A stretch of DNA of 41,397 bases from Altererythrobacter sp. (GCA_031178065.1 JAPSJS010000030.1:1-41397), one strand, 5' to 3'. Positions 8,571 through 16,711 are shown, counted from the stretch's first letter. The notes: generated by a model not told the origin, from the sequence alone. Program-made: numbers and translations.

Positions 8571-8594
8571 CCCCCTCCTCTGAAGAGGACGGGG
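8571..8594. terminator. Hairpin between convergent genes, CCCCTCC repeat family
   Basis: CCCCCTCCTCT, loop GA, AGAGGACGGGG pair with one C-C mismatch. It lies between the stops of gloB (8564) and the leftward reductase (8605), so it could end both transcripts. It resembles the GC-rich palindromes seen elsewhere in the window. Confidence 0.5.
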
Positions 8595-8604
8595 AGATAT
8601 CCGA

Positions 8605-9213
8605 TCAACCCGGGTAGGGACTTTCCTTCAGCAGCCCTGCGAGATGCGCGGCGTTCGCCGCGACCATTCTGGCGGTCTCCGCCACCTTATCCGGCGTCTG
8701 TTCGAGGTCCTTGAAGTCGGTGGAACCCATTGCCTCTCCGACCCAGTAGCAGGCGGCGGCTGCCGGGATCGTCCAACCGAGATCGTTGAGGCTCTGGAAC
8801 AGTTGCGAGGTCGACCAGTGCGCGCCGTCCTCGTTGCCGACGATCGCAGCGACGGCCACTTTCGAATAGCTCGGCATGCGCCCCTTGTCGTCGGTTTCGC
8901 CGAGGAAGGCATCCATCCGCTCCAGCACGCGCTTGGCGAGTGAGCTTATCTGGCCGAGCCAGATCGGACCGCCGAAGACGAGGATATCGTGGGCGAGGAT
9001 CTTGGCGCGCAGCTCCGGCCAGTCGTCGCCCTTCCCCTCGTCGGAGGTGACGCCGGGCAGCACGTTATAGTCGGCAATGCGGAGCGTCTCGGAGATGGCG
9101 ACGTCGCGCTGGGCGAACGCCTCGTCGAGAACGCGGATCATCGCGTCGGTGGAGCTCTGCTCGTCTCCAGACGACTTGAGCGTGCAGTTTATCGCTATTG
9201 CGGAAAGGGCCAT
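8605..9213 (-). CDS. Flavodoxin-fold NAD(P)H-dependent reductase
   Basis: A 202-aa protein of the NADPH-dependent FMN reductase/flavodoxin_2 type. The N-terminus AIAINCTLKSSGDEQSST corresponds to the phosphate-binding loop for FMN, and DILVFGGPIWLGQISSLAKR is the typical second flavin-contact segment. AIVGNEDGAHWSTSQLFQSL matches the third. Such enzymes reduce quinones, flavins or azo and nitro compounds; the substrate cannot be read from sequence. The ATG at 9213 has an AGGAG ribosome site about 7 bases upstream. That site lies inside an 8-bp inverted repeat (9218-9237), which might control access. Confidence 0.85.
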   Translation of the reverse strand: MALSAIAINCTLKSSGDEQSSTDAMIRVLDEAFAQRDVAISETLRIADYNVLPGVTSDEGKGDDWPELRAKILAHDILVFGGPIWLGQISSLAKRVLERMDAFLGETDDKGRMPSYSKVAVAAIVGNEDGAHWSTSQLFQSLNDLGWTIPAAAACYWVGEAMGSTDFKDLEQTPDKVAETARMVAANAAHLAGLLKESPYPG

Positions 9214-9217
9214 GCGA

Positions 9218-9237
9218 TTCTCCTGTTCACAGGAGAA
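9218..9237 (-). promoter_or_regulatory. Inverted repeat covering the ribosome site of the reductase gene
   Basis: TTCTCCTG, spacer TTCA, CAGGAGAA. On the minus strand the CAGGAGAA arm next to the gene is the Shine-Dalgarno sequence, so a hairpin would hide it. It could equally be an operator. Confidence 0.45.
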
Positions 9238-9279
9238 AGCGCACGGCCCCTCTCGATCGTTCCGCGAAAGCGGACGCCG

Positions 9280-9843
9280 TCAGATGCCCGCGATCAGCTC
9301 GTCCGCCAGCTTGCGGTCGGCATCGGCGTCGTGCTTTTCGGCGATCAGCTTGCGCGCAGCGGCGGCCGCGGCGCTCGCCGCATGGGCACGCACGTTCTCG
9401 ACCGCCTCGCGCTCGGCAGCGGCGATCTTGTCCTCGGCCATGCGCTTGCGGCGCTCGACCATCGCCTTGCTGTCTTCTTCCGCCTTGGCGACGATCGTGT
9501 CCGCCTCGCGCTGGGCATTGGCGAGCATGGCTTCCGCGTCCTTCTCGGCACCGGCGACCTTGCGGCGATATTCGTCGCGCAGCGCCTCGGCCTCGGCGCG
9601 CAGCGCCTTGGCCTCGTCGAGCTGGCGCTTGATCCCCGCGATCTTGTTGTCGAGCCCGCCGACGATCATGCCGGGGACCTTCTTCCAGATCGCGATCAGG
9701 ATCAGCACCGTCATCGCCACGGCGACGACCTGAAACGGGGCCAAGCCGAACAGCTCGGGCTCGACGTGCTCCACGGAACCGTGCTCGATCACCGCCTCGG
9801 TCTCGGCGGCATCGGTGGCGAAGACTTCGGGTGTGTTAGCCAT
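9280..9843 (-). CDS. atpF: ATP synthase Fo subunit b
   Basis: Subunit b is part of the peripheral stalk linking the membrane sector to F1. The 187-aa protein has one N-terminal membrane helix (VVAVAMTVLILIAIW, about residues 39-53) preceded by a cytosolic or periplasmic stretch. A long charged Ala/Glu/Lys/Arg helix expected to form a coiled coil follows (RQLDEAKALRAEAEALRDEY and onward). It is the last gene of the leftward Fo operon, and its ATG overlaps the end of the upstream b' gene by 8 bases. In alphaproteobacteria the second b-type gene after atpE is taken as b. F1 genes are not here, as usual for this class. Confidence 0.93.
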   Translation of the reverse strand: MANTPEVFATDAAETEAVIEHGSVEHVEPELFGLAPFQVVAVAMTVLILIAIWKKVPGMIVGGLDNKIAGIKRQLDEAKALRAEAEALRDEYRRKVAGAEKDAEAMLANAQREADTIVAKAEEDSKAMVERRKRMAEDKIAAAEREAVENVRAHAASAAAAAARKLIAEKHDADADRKLADELIAGI

Positions 9844-10330
9844 TGCTCATGGCCTCCTTGACGGCCTTCTTCGCGCTGGCGGCGGTGACGCTGACGCCAG
9901 CCAGCCGCTGGACGATGTCCTGCGTGGCTTCGGCCGCCACACCTTCGATCTCAGCCATGGCCGACGTGCGCGCAGCGGCGACCGCGGCTTCCGCATCGGC
10001 CAGCTTCTTGTCGAGCCGCTTCTGCGCGGCAGAGAGCTTCTTCTCGTTGCTGGCGGCCGCTTCGGCCTTCGCCTTGGCAATGAGCGCCTGGGCGGCGGCG
10101 CGATTTTCATTCTCGCGCTTGCGCCAGGCTTCCTCTTCCTCGTCCGCCTGCGCACGCGCGGCCTCGGCGGCGGCGAGATCGCTGCCGATCTGGCTGTCGC
10201 GCTGGGCCACGGTCCCCATCACCTTGGGGACCATGCCCCGGCCGATGACGAAGAACACGATCCCGAAGAACACCAGCAGCCAGAAGATCTGGCTGGAGAA
10301 GGTTTCTGCGAGCTGGGCTATCTGGGGCAT
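9836..10330 (-). CDS. atpF': ATP synthase Fo subunit b' (second stalk subunit)
   Basis: A 164-aa peripheral-stalk subunit, paralogous to b. It starts MPQIAQLAETFSSQIFWLLVFFGIVFFVIG, a membrane helix at about 15-32, followed by PKVMGTVAQRDSQIGSDLAAAE and a long Ala/Glu/Lys coiled-coil region. b' and b form a heterodimer in alphaproteobacteria and phototrophs. It lies directly after atpE, separated by a strong hairpin (10381-10405) and a 14-bp tandem repeat (from 10343). Its stop overlaps the atpF start, so b' and b are probably made in equal amount. Confidence 0.92.
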   Translation of the reverse strand: MPQIAQLAETFSSQIFWLLVFFGIVFFVIGRGMVPKVMGTVAQRDSQIGSDLAAAEAARAQADEEEEAWRKRENENRAAAQALIAKAKAEAAASNEKKLSAAQKRLDKKLADAEAAVAAARTSAMAEIEGVAAEATQDIVQRLAGVSVTAASAKKAVKEAMSNG

Positions 10331-10380
10331 CGAAGCACGTCCCGGAAGTCAGGCGCCGGAAGTCAGGCGGAAGGAAGCGT

Positions 10381-10405
10381 GCCGGCCGGGCGAACCCCGG
10401 CCGGC
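10381..10405 (-). terminator. Hairpin between atpE and atpF'
   Basis: GCCGGCCGGG, loop CGAAC, CCCGGCCGGC form a perfect 10-bp GC stem 17 bases past the atpE stop. No T tract follows on the minus strand, so processing or mRNA stabilisation, favouring high subunit c output, is more likely than full termination. Confidence 0.6.
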
Positions 10406-10422
10406 GACGGATAGTCGGTCGA

Positions 10423-10650
10423 TCAGGCGACGAAGATCAGGATCATCGACACCACGAACGCCAGCAGGCCGAGAAGCTCGGCAGCGGCGAAGCCGATGAA
10501 CAGGCGGCCCTGCTGGCCGTCGGCAGCGCCCGGGTTGCGCAGTGCGCTCTCGAGGAACGAGCCGAACACGTTACCCACGCCGATCGCGGCCATGCCCGCG
10601 CCGATCGCGGCGAGACCAGCGCCAATCAGCTTTGCAGCTTCTACGTCCAT
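10423..10650 (-). CDS. atpE: ATP synthase Fo subunit c
   Basis: The 75-aa hairpin proteolipid forms the rotating ring. There are two membrane helices (about 8-35 and 50-75) joined by the polar loop RNPGAADGQQGR. The proton-carrying acid is Glu58 in FAAAELLGLLAF; I see no extra Na+ ligands, so the ring is presumably proton-driven. A strong AAAGGAG ribosome site (10659-10665) sits 8 bases before the ATG, fitting the need for many copies per complex. It lies between atpB and atpF'. Confidence 0.97.
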   Translation of the reverse strand: MDVEAAKLIGAGLAAIGAGMAAIGVGNVFGSFLESALRNPGAADGQQGRLFIGFAAAELLGLLAFVVSMILIFVA

Positions 10651-10697
10651 GTCAAAAACTCCTTTGGATCGAATTCGTTAATTCAGGTTGGTAAAGC

Positions 10698-11486
10698 TCA
10701 GTGAAGGTTTTCCGCGTCGTTGATATAGAGCGACGTCAGAAGAGCGAAAACGTAGGCCTGGATGCCCGCGACCAGGATCTCCAGCGCGCAGATGCCGATC
10801 ATCAGCAGGAAGCTGGGAAGACCGACCAGCAGGCCGAAGTGCGCGCCGGCGTTAGTGCCGTCGATCACGAAGCTCGACAGCACTTCGAGCAGAACGTGGC
10901 CGGCCATCATCGCGACGAACAGTCGCAGCGCGAGGCTGAAGGGGCGCACGGCGAAGCTGACCAGCTCGATCAGGAAGATCGCCGGGATCATAGGCAGCGG
11001 CGTGCCGTGCGGCACGAACAGGCTGAAGAAGTGGAAGCCGTGCTTCCAGAAGCCGACGATCAGCACGATCGAGAAGCTGATCGCGGCGAGCACGCCGGTG
11101 ATCGTGAAATGGCTGGTGAAGGTGAACGGGTGAAGCCCGACGATGCCGAGCGGCAGCAGGCCGAGGATATTGGCGAAGAGGATGAACATGAACAGCGAGA
11201 ACACGTAAGGCACGTACTTGCGCCCCGCCTTGCCGATGTTCGCTTCCAGCATGTTCTCGACGAAGCCGGTGAAGGTCTCGACCGCCATCTGCCAGCGGCC
11301 GGGGACGAGCTCGCGCTTCATCCCGCCCCACACGAAGATGCCCAGCACCACGGTGGTGATCAGCATCCACATCGCGCTGTTGGTGAAGGCGATGTTGAAG
11401 CCCGCAATCTCCCAGTTCGCCGAGCCGAACAGCGGCTCGATCGTGAACTGGTACATCGGGTCGACCTTGGCCGGTTCGGCTGCCAC
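10698..11486 (-). CDS. atpB: ATP synthase Fo subunit a
   Basis: Subunit a forms the proton half-channels against the c ring. The 262-aa protein has five or six membrane helices. It contains the essential Arg in FSLALRLFVAMMAGHVLL (near residue 184) and the C-terminal LVAGIQAYVFALLTSLYI. The GTG start at 11486 gives the N-terminus MAAEPAKVDPMYQFTIEPLFG and has an AGGGAC site upstream; ATG at 11456 (MYQFTIEPLF) is the alternative. The gene is preceded by atpI with a 41-base gap and followed by atpE. Confidence 0.96.
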   Translation of the reverse strand: MAAEPAKVDPMYQFTIEPLFGSANWEIAGFNIAFTNSAMWMLITTVVLGIFVWGGMKRELVPGRWQMAVETFTGFVENMLEANIGKAGRKYVPYVFSLFMFILFANILGLLPLGIVGLHPFTFTSHFTITGVLAAISFSIVLIVGFWKHGFHFFSLFVPHGTPLPMIPAIFLIELVSFAVRPFSLALRLFVAMMAGHVLLEVLSSFVIDGTNAGAHFGLLVGLPSFLLMIGICALEILVAGIQAYVFALLTSLYINDAENLH

Positions 11487-11527
11487 GGCTGTCTAAGTCC
11501 CTACCTCATGAACATCCGCGCTCGCGG

Positions 11528-11863
11528 CTACCCCTCCGGAGAGGAGTCGTCGGAGCGCGTGTTCGCCATCCTGAAAATGTTCCTGAAGGCCACCGCTATT
11601 CCGAGGAACAGGCCGACCAACAGACCCCAGGGCGACGTGTCGGCGAAGGTATCGACCAACCAACCGAGCACGAGACCGCCGAGAATACCGCCGAGCAGAT
11701 CCGCGAGCACCCGGTTGCCGCTGCGATAGTTCGCATCGGCCCCGGTCGCCTGCGGCCGGTTGCGCTCGTCTTCTCGCTCGCGTGCGGCTTTGAGCCGCTC
11801 TTCGAGCGCATCGATCCGCGCATCCTCGGCGATAGGTTCTCGTGCGGGCTTGTCGTCGCTCAT
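11528..11863 (-). CDS. atpI: AtpI/AtpZ-type protein of the ATP synthase operon
   Basis: An 111-aa protein with a charged N-terminal helix (RIDALEERLKAAREREDERN) and two membrane segments (LADLLGGILGGLVLGWLVDTFA, WGLLVGLFLGIAVAFRNIF). The pattern LGGxxxGWLVDTxxxTxPWGLLVGLFLG is typical of AtpI/AtpZ proteins encoded first in atp operons, which are thought to assist ring assembly or cation transport. The frame is open to 11938, but ATG 11863 gives MSDDKPAREP and has AAGGAG about 7 bases upstream. It is the first gene of the leftward operon. Confidence 0.9.
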   Translation of the reverse strand: MSDDKPAREPIAEDARIDALEERLKAAREREDERNRPQATGADANYRSGNRVLADLLGGILGGLVLGWLVDTFADTSPWGLLVGLFLGIAVAFRNIFRMANTRSDDSSPEG

Positions 11864-11924
11864 GCCATGCTCCTTGAACGGGAAGGCGAGGCACGGGCAA
11901 CTACTGCCCGCCGAGGGCGCCGCC

Positions 11925-11953
11925 CCCTTAGGCGGCACCTATGATCGAGTCAA
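11925..11953 (-). promoter_or_regulatory. Candidate promoter of the atp (Fo) operon
   Basis: On the minus strand TTGACT (11948-11953) and TAAGGG (11925-11930) are separated by 17 bases, about 60 bases upstream of atpI. The -35 box is good; the -10 box is poor (TAAGGG against TATAAT). It lies in the only sizeable gap upstream of the operon. Confidence 0.35.
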
Positions 11954-12004
11954 TCGGCGGGTTGCTGCATTGCGGGAGAAGTTTTCGCCGCCCCGGTTCG
12001 CACG

Positions 12005-12403
12005 CTAGGCCGGGCAGCGGCTGTCGCGCTGCGGCGGCGCACTGGTACGCGTCTGCCACGAACCGTCCGGCGCCTGGTACTTTTCGCCCGGCTTGGTCCG
12101 GGCAATCGCGATACAGCCGGCGGTCAGCGCATATTCCTCAAGCGTAGCGTTGGCGGTCTGCGCCTTCTGGGCATAGACCGCGCGCCGCTTGATGTTGATG
12201 TCGTTGACCATGCGCTGCAGCTCGGGCGTCGAGGCGGTGACGATGCCCAGATAGCCGTCCATCTTCTCGCCCACCTTGCCGCTCTCGCGCGCAGCCTCGT
12301 AGGCCGGGTCGCGCTGGGCATAGGCGGTACCTGCGAGCCCGCCCGCAGCTAGCGCGAAGCCGGCGGCGGCAAGCGCCATCTTGCGAACGAATTTCCTGTT
12401 CAT
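12005..12403 (-). CDS. ydbL: YdbL-like periplasmic protein (DUF1318)
   Basis: A 132-aa exported protein whose signal peptide ends about GTAYAQRD. The mature part has DGYLGIVTASTPELQRMVNDIN and RRAVYAQKAQ, characteristic of YdbL/DUF1318, and Cys residues near the end. In E. coli, YdbL is encoded with YdbH and YnbE and modulates the YdbH-YnbE lipid-transport bridge. The same three-gene order is found here. The frame also has an ATG at 12430 that overlaps the ynbE stop but lacks a ribosome site. ATG 12403 has GAAGGG 7 bases upstream and begins the signal peptide properly (MNRKFVRKM). Confidence 0.85.
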   Translation of the reverse strand: MNRKFVRKMALAAAGFALAAGGLAGTAYAQRDPAYEAARESGKVGEKMDGYLGIVTASTPELQRMVNDINIKRRAVYAQKAQTANATLEEYALTAGCIAIARTKPGEKYQAPDGSWQTRTSAPPQRDSRCPA

Positions 12404-12429
12404 GCCAAAGCCCTTCACAACGCTCTCCA

Positions 12430-12690
12430 TCAGAAGATTTCTGCGTTCTCTTCGATCGTGTTGCCCGCGTCTTCCGCGAGCCGATAAATCACTTCCTGCC
12501 GGATGTTGATGTTGAGTTCGATGACGATCGGCTTGTCGGGCGCTTCCACGGAAATGCACCCTGCCAGCGTCACCAAACCCGCCATCACCAGCGGCAGCGA
12601 ACGGATCGCCCGCTTCGGCGCTGTCGCACTCCCCTGCATGGGCAGGGTTCTCGCAGCCGCGCGGCGGGCAGTCAATTCGGCTGACGTCAT
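12430..12690 (-). CDS. ynbE: YnbE-like outer-membrane lipoprotein
   Basis: A small lipoprotein: hydrophobic SLPLVMAGLVTLAGC with lipobox LAGC (Cys45). It is followed by the short conserved mature part with IVIELNINIRQEVIYRLAEDAGNTIEENAEIF, typical of YnbE. In E. coli, YnbE sits in the outer membrane and extends the YdbH beta-groove. The ATG at 12690 overlaps the ydbH stop as ATGA, implying coupling. That start leaves an unusually long 30-residue leader before the signal helix, so ATG 12639 or 12585 may be the true start. Its stop is directly followed by ydbL. Confidence 0.85.
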   Translation of the reverse strand: MTSAELTARRAAARTLPMQGSATAPKRAIRSLPLVMAGLVTLAGCISVEAPDKPIVIELNINIRQEVIYRLAEDAGNTIEENAEIF

Positions 12691-15600
12691 GGCATGGTCT
12701 CGCTTTCGTGGGTCTGAACGGGCGGTTCGTCTGGAATCAGGTCTTCGGGCCTGATCACTTCCGGCGGCGGACGAACCTGGCGCTGCAGGCGCGTGCCGTC
12801 GTCGGAGAGCAGGCCCAGCTCGCGCGGATCGCGCACGAAGGCAGGATCGTAGAGCGAGCGCAGATTGGTGAGGAGCTGCGCGAAGGCCGCGCGAATATTG
12901 ACTCTGAACTCGAGCGGCAACCCGGCGATCTGTCGGGTGATGAAGTTCTCGCTCGTGCCCTCGCCCTGGCTGACCCCTTCGAAGCGCACCTCGGTGATGA
13001 TTTCGCCTGAGAGGCTGCCGTTCATGTCGATCGTCATCCGGCGATAGTCGAGCGAACGCAGCGCGTCGAAGGCGAAGTTGGCGATCGGCGACAGGTCTTC
13101 GTAAGTCAGCTCACCGACATAGGACAGGTTGCCGCCAGGCGCGCGCGAGATCAGGCGGCCACCTTCGATCCTGCCGTTCCCCTGCTCGTCGAACACGATC
13201 GGCACCTCGCCGTCGAACGTGCCGGTGGCGTTGATATTGCCGAGCTCGAGCTGCTGGATGAAGGTCGCCGCGTCCAGTCCGGTGATCTCGAAAATGTAGG
13301 ATCGCTGCTCGCTCGCCCCGAGGTTGAGGTCGACCGGCCGCAGCGTCAGCGTACCGCCCATGAAGGGCCAGGTGCCGCCGACGAGCGAGAGGAACTGTCC
13401 CTCACGCAAGGCGAACTCGACTTCGCCGTCCAGCACCTCGATGCCAGGATTGACCGAGGCGACGCGCAGTGTCTGCCCCGGCGCGGTGGTGAGGTTGATG
13501 AGATCGCTGAAGACGATCGTGCCCGACGCGCCCCGCACCGGCCCGAATGCTGCGGCGAAGTCGAGGCTTTCGCTGGAGAGCTGCCCCGAGCTCGTCACGC
13601 CTTGCGCGTTCCAGTCGATCCGCCCCGTGCCCGTCACCGTGCCGCGTGCATTGGCGATCACGCCCAGCGCGAGCGGGCTCAGCATGTCGGGCTGGAGCGA
13701 CTCGTCGAGCAGCAGGCCATTCACCGCAAGGTCCGCATGGCCCGTGCCGCTGGCCAGATCGTGGACGATCGCAACCTCGGTTACTTCGTGCTCGCTGGTC
13801 GGCTCGCGCAAAAGGGCATCGGCGCGGATGACGTTGTTCTCCAGCGTCAGGGTCGCGCCGCGCGCCATCAGCGGATTGAAGCGGTCGGTCTCGCTGCGGT
13901 CCTCGAGGACGAAGTTGCCCTGATCGATCGCGAACACCCCGCCGGCATAACGCCAGTTGCCCGCCGTCTGCCGCAAGTCGAGCGGAACGGCAAAGAGCTC
14001 GACGTCGGCATCGGCGAAACTGCCGGCAATCTCGCTGCCGAGCGTCGCCTGGATGTCGCTCACGCGGAACCGGTTCGCCTCCCGATCCGGGCCGAGCGCA
14101 ATCACGACGTCGCGCGCCGAGAGATTGCCGGGATAGGCGAAGCCGACCGCTCCGGTGCGGAGCGCGATCGGAGTCCCCGCCAGCTCTCCGGCGAGATCGA
14201 GCGAAGGCGCGCCGGCCGCGAGGCGGAGCCCACCGTCTCCGTAGGCGAGAATCGGCGCGCCCCGACGGGGGCACAGCGTCAGACCGCGTTCGAGCGCCAG
14301 ATTGGCAAGTTCGAGCCGGTCGAAGCGGAACTCGGTGCAACTGCGCCACAGCGCCAGCCCGCCTGCGCTCGACCAGGCGCCGTCGAGCGGCACGACCAAA
14401 TCTTGCGCCGAACCGCCCGGGAGCGCGCCCGTCGCGACCGCGCTTCCCGAAAAGCCGAGCGCTCCGCCCGGTCCCTGGGCCAGCACGAGCTCCGGAATCG
14501 CCAGACGCGAATCGCCCGCTGCATATTCCGCCATCCGCAGCCGCAGCACGGCGTCGCGCCCGGGCAGCCGTTCCATCCGGCCCACGATCTGCGGCAGCCC
14601 TTCCCCGCCGGTGCTGAAGTTCCCGGTCAGGCGCGCGGCGCCCCCCGCCGGGCTGCTGAAGTGGACCCGCGAAAGTGCCAGCAGCGTCGCGCCGCTGCCG
14701 CCGCGCAGGGCCGCACTGGGGACGACGAGCGACAGGGCCTCGCCGTCCTTGCGCAGCCGCAGGTTGCCCGCGAGCCGGCTGCCGCGCGCCTCGCGCTGGA
14801 GAGCGCCGGCAAAGCGTTCGAGCAGCGGCGCAAGCAGCGTGTCGCGCCCCGCCTGCGCCAAGCCGTTGAGCTGGCCGGCGAAGCCATCGCCCATGCGCAG
14901 CCCATTGCCCTCGATCTCGGCATCCGTCTCCGCCTGATCGAAGGAGTCGCGCGTGCGCAGGAGGCCCTTGGCCGTGAGGACGGCAAACCGCGCCTGCGGA
15001 TGCGCCACCCCGCGCCCGACCAGCGAATAGCGCGCGGTCAGCCGGTCGTCCCGCCAGGTCGCGCGGACGGTGCCGTTGATTCCGTCCGCCGCAAGGCTGG
15101 GCAGCGCGGTCCGCCCGCTCGCCAGCTTGGCCGTTCCTTCGTAGCCGCTCAGATCGGCATCGGCGGTTGCATCGAGCTCGACCCATGCGTTCGCCAGGCG
15201 CAACCCGGTTTCCGGGCAGGCCAGCGCGCCGAGCCGCGCCGGCCCCGCGAAGCGCGGCTTTCCGGCGCTCGTCGTGATCCGGCCGTAGATGGTCGTATCG
15301 CGCGCAGCGCAGCCGCCGCCGGCAAGCTCGGGTGCGGTCGCCGCCACGATACCCGCGAAGCCACTTTTCAGTTGGCCAGCTCCCTCGGCCTTGATGCCGA
15401 CCGGCCCGAAGTCGGTTTCCAGCAGCGCGCGGCCGTCGAGGAGCTTCAGATCGAGATCGGGCAGTCCCGGCGGCGCTCCGGTGTCGCGGAACAGCACGCG
15501 GTCGAGACTGCCGAAACTGAGCTCGCTGCCGCGCAGCCGGCCGAACAGGCGCGGCCGTTCGAGCACGACGCGGCCGATGGTGGGCGTCCCGAAGCCGTAG

Positions 15601-15908
15601 CGCATGTTCACGGTCACGCGCTCGATCGTCAGGTCTGGCAGCAGCGGATCGCCGATCACCACGTTGCGGAGCACCTGCCGCTCGGGTCCGATGCTCTCGA
15701 TCTCGTACTCGGCGGCGAGATCGTAGTCCTCGAGCATTCCGGCGATGACATCGCCCGCGATCCGCTCGCGCGAGAACCACGCAGCCGCGAGCACGGCCAC
15801 GATCAGCAGGAGAAGCACGAGCGAAACCCGCCAGCGCCACCTCATCGGGCGCCGGCGCGGCGCTTCGGCCTCGACCTCGTCAGCATTGTCGTCTTCGGCC
15901 AGCGCCAT
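12687..15908 (-). CDS. ydbH: YdbH family AsmA-like intermembrane lipid transport protein
   Basis: A 1073-aa protein anchored by one N-terminal membrane helix (VSLVLLLLIVAVLAAAWF, about 27-44). Beyond it lies a long periplasmic beta-rich body of the AsmA/TamB type. The C-terminal part (GNINATGTFDGEVPIVFDEQGN, RIEGGRLISRAPGGNLSYVG) is the recognisable 'dicarboxylate transport' YdbH domain. In E. coli, YdbH, TamB and YhdP redundantly move phospholipids to the outer membrane. The following ynbE and ydbL genes support this assignment. The frame begins with TTG at 15944, but ATG 15908 (MALAEDDNADEV) is more plausible; its ribosome site is weak. It is divergent from radC, with 67 bases between the chosen starts. 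Confidence 0.88.
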   Translation of the reverse strand: MALAEDDNADEVEAEAPRRRPMRWRWRVSLVLLLLIVAVLAAAWFSRERIAGDVIAGMLEDYDLAAEYEIESIGPERQVLRNVVIGDPLLPDLTIERVTVNMRYGFGTPTIGRVVLERPRLFGRLRGSELSFGSLDRVLFRDTGAPPGLPDLDLKLLDGRALLETDFGPVGIKAEGAGQLKSGFAGIVAATAPELAGGGCAARDTTIYGRITTSAGKPRFAGPARLGALACPETGLRLANAWVELDATADADLSGYEGTAKLASGRTALPSLAADGINGTVRATWRDDRLTARYSLVGRGVAHPQARFAVLTAKGLLRTRDSFDQAETDAEIEGNGLRMGDGFAGQLNGLAQAGRDTLLAPLLERFAGALQREARGSRLAGNLRLRKDGEALSLVVPSAALRGGSGATLLALSRVHFSSPAGGAARLTGNFSTGGEGLPQIVGRMERLPGRDAVLRLRMAEYAAGDSRLAIPELVLAQGPGGALGFSGSAVATGALPGGSAQDLVVPLDGAWSSAGGLALWRSCTEFRFDRLELANLALERGLTLCPRRGAPILAYGDGGLRLAAGAPSLDLAGELAGTPIALRTGAVGFAYPGNLSARDVVIALGPDREANRFRVSDIQATLGSEIAGSFADADVELFAVPLDLRQTAGNWRYAGGVFAIDQGNFVLEDRSETDRFNPLMARGATLTLENNVIRADALLREPTSEHEVTEVAIVHDLASGTGHADLAVNGLLLDESLQPDMLSPLALGVIANARGTVTGTGRIDWNAQGVTSSGQLSSESLDFAAAFGPVRGASGTIVFSDLINLTTAPGQTLRVASVNPGIEVLDGEVEFALREGQFLSLVGGTWPFMGGTLTLRPVDLNLGASEQRSYIFEITGLDAATFIQQLELGNINATGTFDGEVPIVFDEQGNGRIEGGRLISRAPGGNLSYVGELTYEDLSPIANFAFDALRSLDYRRMTIDMNGSLSGEIITEVRFEGVSQGEGTSENFITRQIAGLPLEFRVNIRAAFAQLLTNLRSLYDPAFVRDPRELGLLSDDGTRLQRQVRPPPEVIRPEDLIPDEPPVQTHESETMP

Positions 15909-15975
15909 CCCGCCACACTTGCGCGCATCGCCCGGCAAAGGCAATGCATCCTCGAACGCGACGACGGGGGGAAAG

Positions 15976-16686
15976 TTGCTGCAGGGGGGTGAAAATCCGG
16001 ACGAGAGTGCCGCTCCGCACGCCGGCGCGGGCCACCGCGCGCGGCTGCGGCTGCGGCTGCTGACCGGCGGCGCGGAGGCGCTCGCGGATTACGAAGTGCT
16101 CGAATTCCTGCTCTTCGCCGCCAACCCGCGCGGCGACACCAAGCCGCTCGCCAAAGCCCTGCTCGCCCGCTTCGGATCGCTGCCCGCGGTGCTCAACGCC
16201 GAGCCGGGCGCGCTGCGCCAGGTCAAGGGCATGGGCGAGACCGGCACAGCCACGCTCAAGGCGGTCGCCCTTGCCGCGCGGCGCATGGCGCGTGGCAAGG
16301 TCGCGCAGAAGCCGGTGCTGGGAAGCTGGCAGGCGCTCCTCGACTACCTGACGATCGACATGGCGCACCTCACGGTCGAGCGTGTTCGCGTGCTCTATCT
16401 CGACACGCGCAACCGGTTGATCGTCGACCACCACGTCGGCGACGGTTCGATCGACGAAGCGGCGATCCATCCCCGCGAAGTGGTGAAGAAGGCGCTCGAT
16501 GTCGGCGCGAGCGCGATGATCCTGGTTCACAACCACCCGAGCGGCAATCCCGAACCGAGCCGCGCCGACATCCGGATCACCCAACGCATTGCCGAGGCCG
16601 GACGGCTGCTCGGCATCGTCGTGCACGATCATGTCATCGTCGGGCGCGAGGGGCACACCAGCCTGAAGGCCAAGGGGCTGATCTGA
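15976..16686 (+). CDS. radC: RadC family JAB-domain protein
   Basis: A 236-aa protein with an N-terminal helix-hairpin-helix-like region (EFLLFAANPRGDTKPLAKALLARFG, about 43-67). A C-terminal JAB/MPN domain follows. Its metal motif HNHPSGNPEPSRAD (His185, His187, Asp198) is complete, so a zinc hydrolase fold is expected. The name 'DNA repair protein' comes from an E. coli allele later traced to recG; the real function is unsettled. No ATG fits. TTG at 15976, after a GGGGGGAAAG stretch, gives MLQGGENPDESAAPHAGAGH followed by the family start RARLRLRLLTGGAEALADYE, so this start is uncertain. It is divergent from ydbH. Confidence 0.85.
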   Translation: MLQGGENPDESAAPHAGAGHRARLRLRLLTGGAEALADYEVLEFLLFAANPRGDTKPLAKALLARFGSLPAVLNAEPGALRQVKGMGETGTATLKAVALAARRMARGKVAQKPVLGSWQALLDYLTIDMAHLTVERVRVLYLDTRNRLIVDHHVGDGSIDEAAIHPREVVKKALDVGASAMILVHNHPSGNPEPSRADIRITQRIAEAGRLLGIVVHDHVIVGREGHTSLKAKGLI

Positions 16687-16711
16687 GAGCGCGCTCGCCG
16701 CGGCGAGCGCG

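Noticed and set aside
13602-15992. Plus-strand open frame of 796 codons opposite ydbH
   Set aside because: Composition (Arg, Gln, His, Glu) typical of antisense shadows in GC-rich genes; ydbH is supported by membrane helix, domain and operon context.
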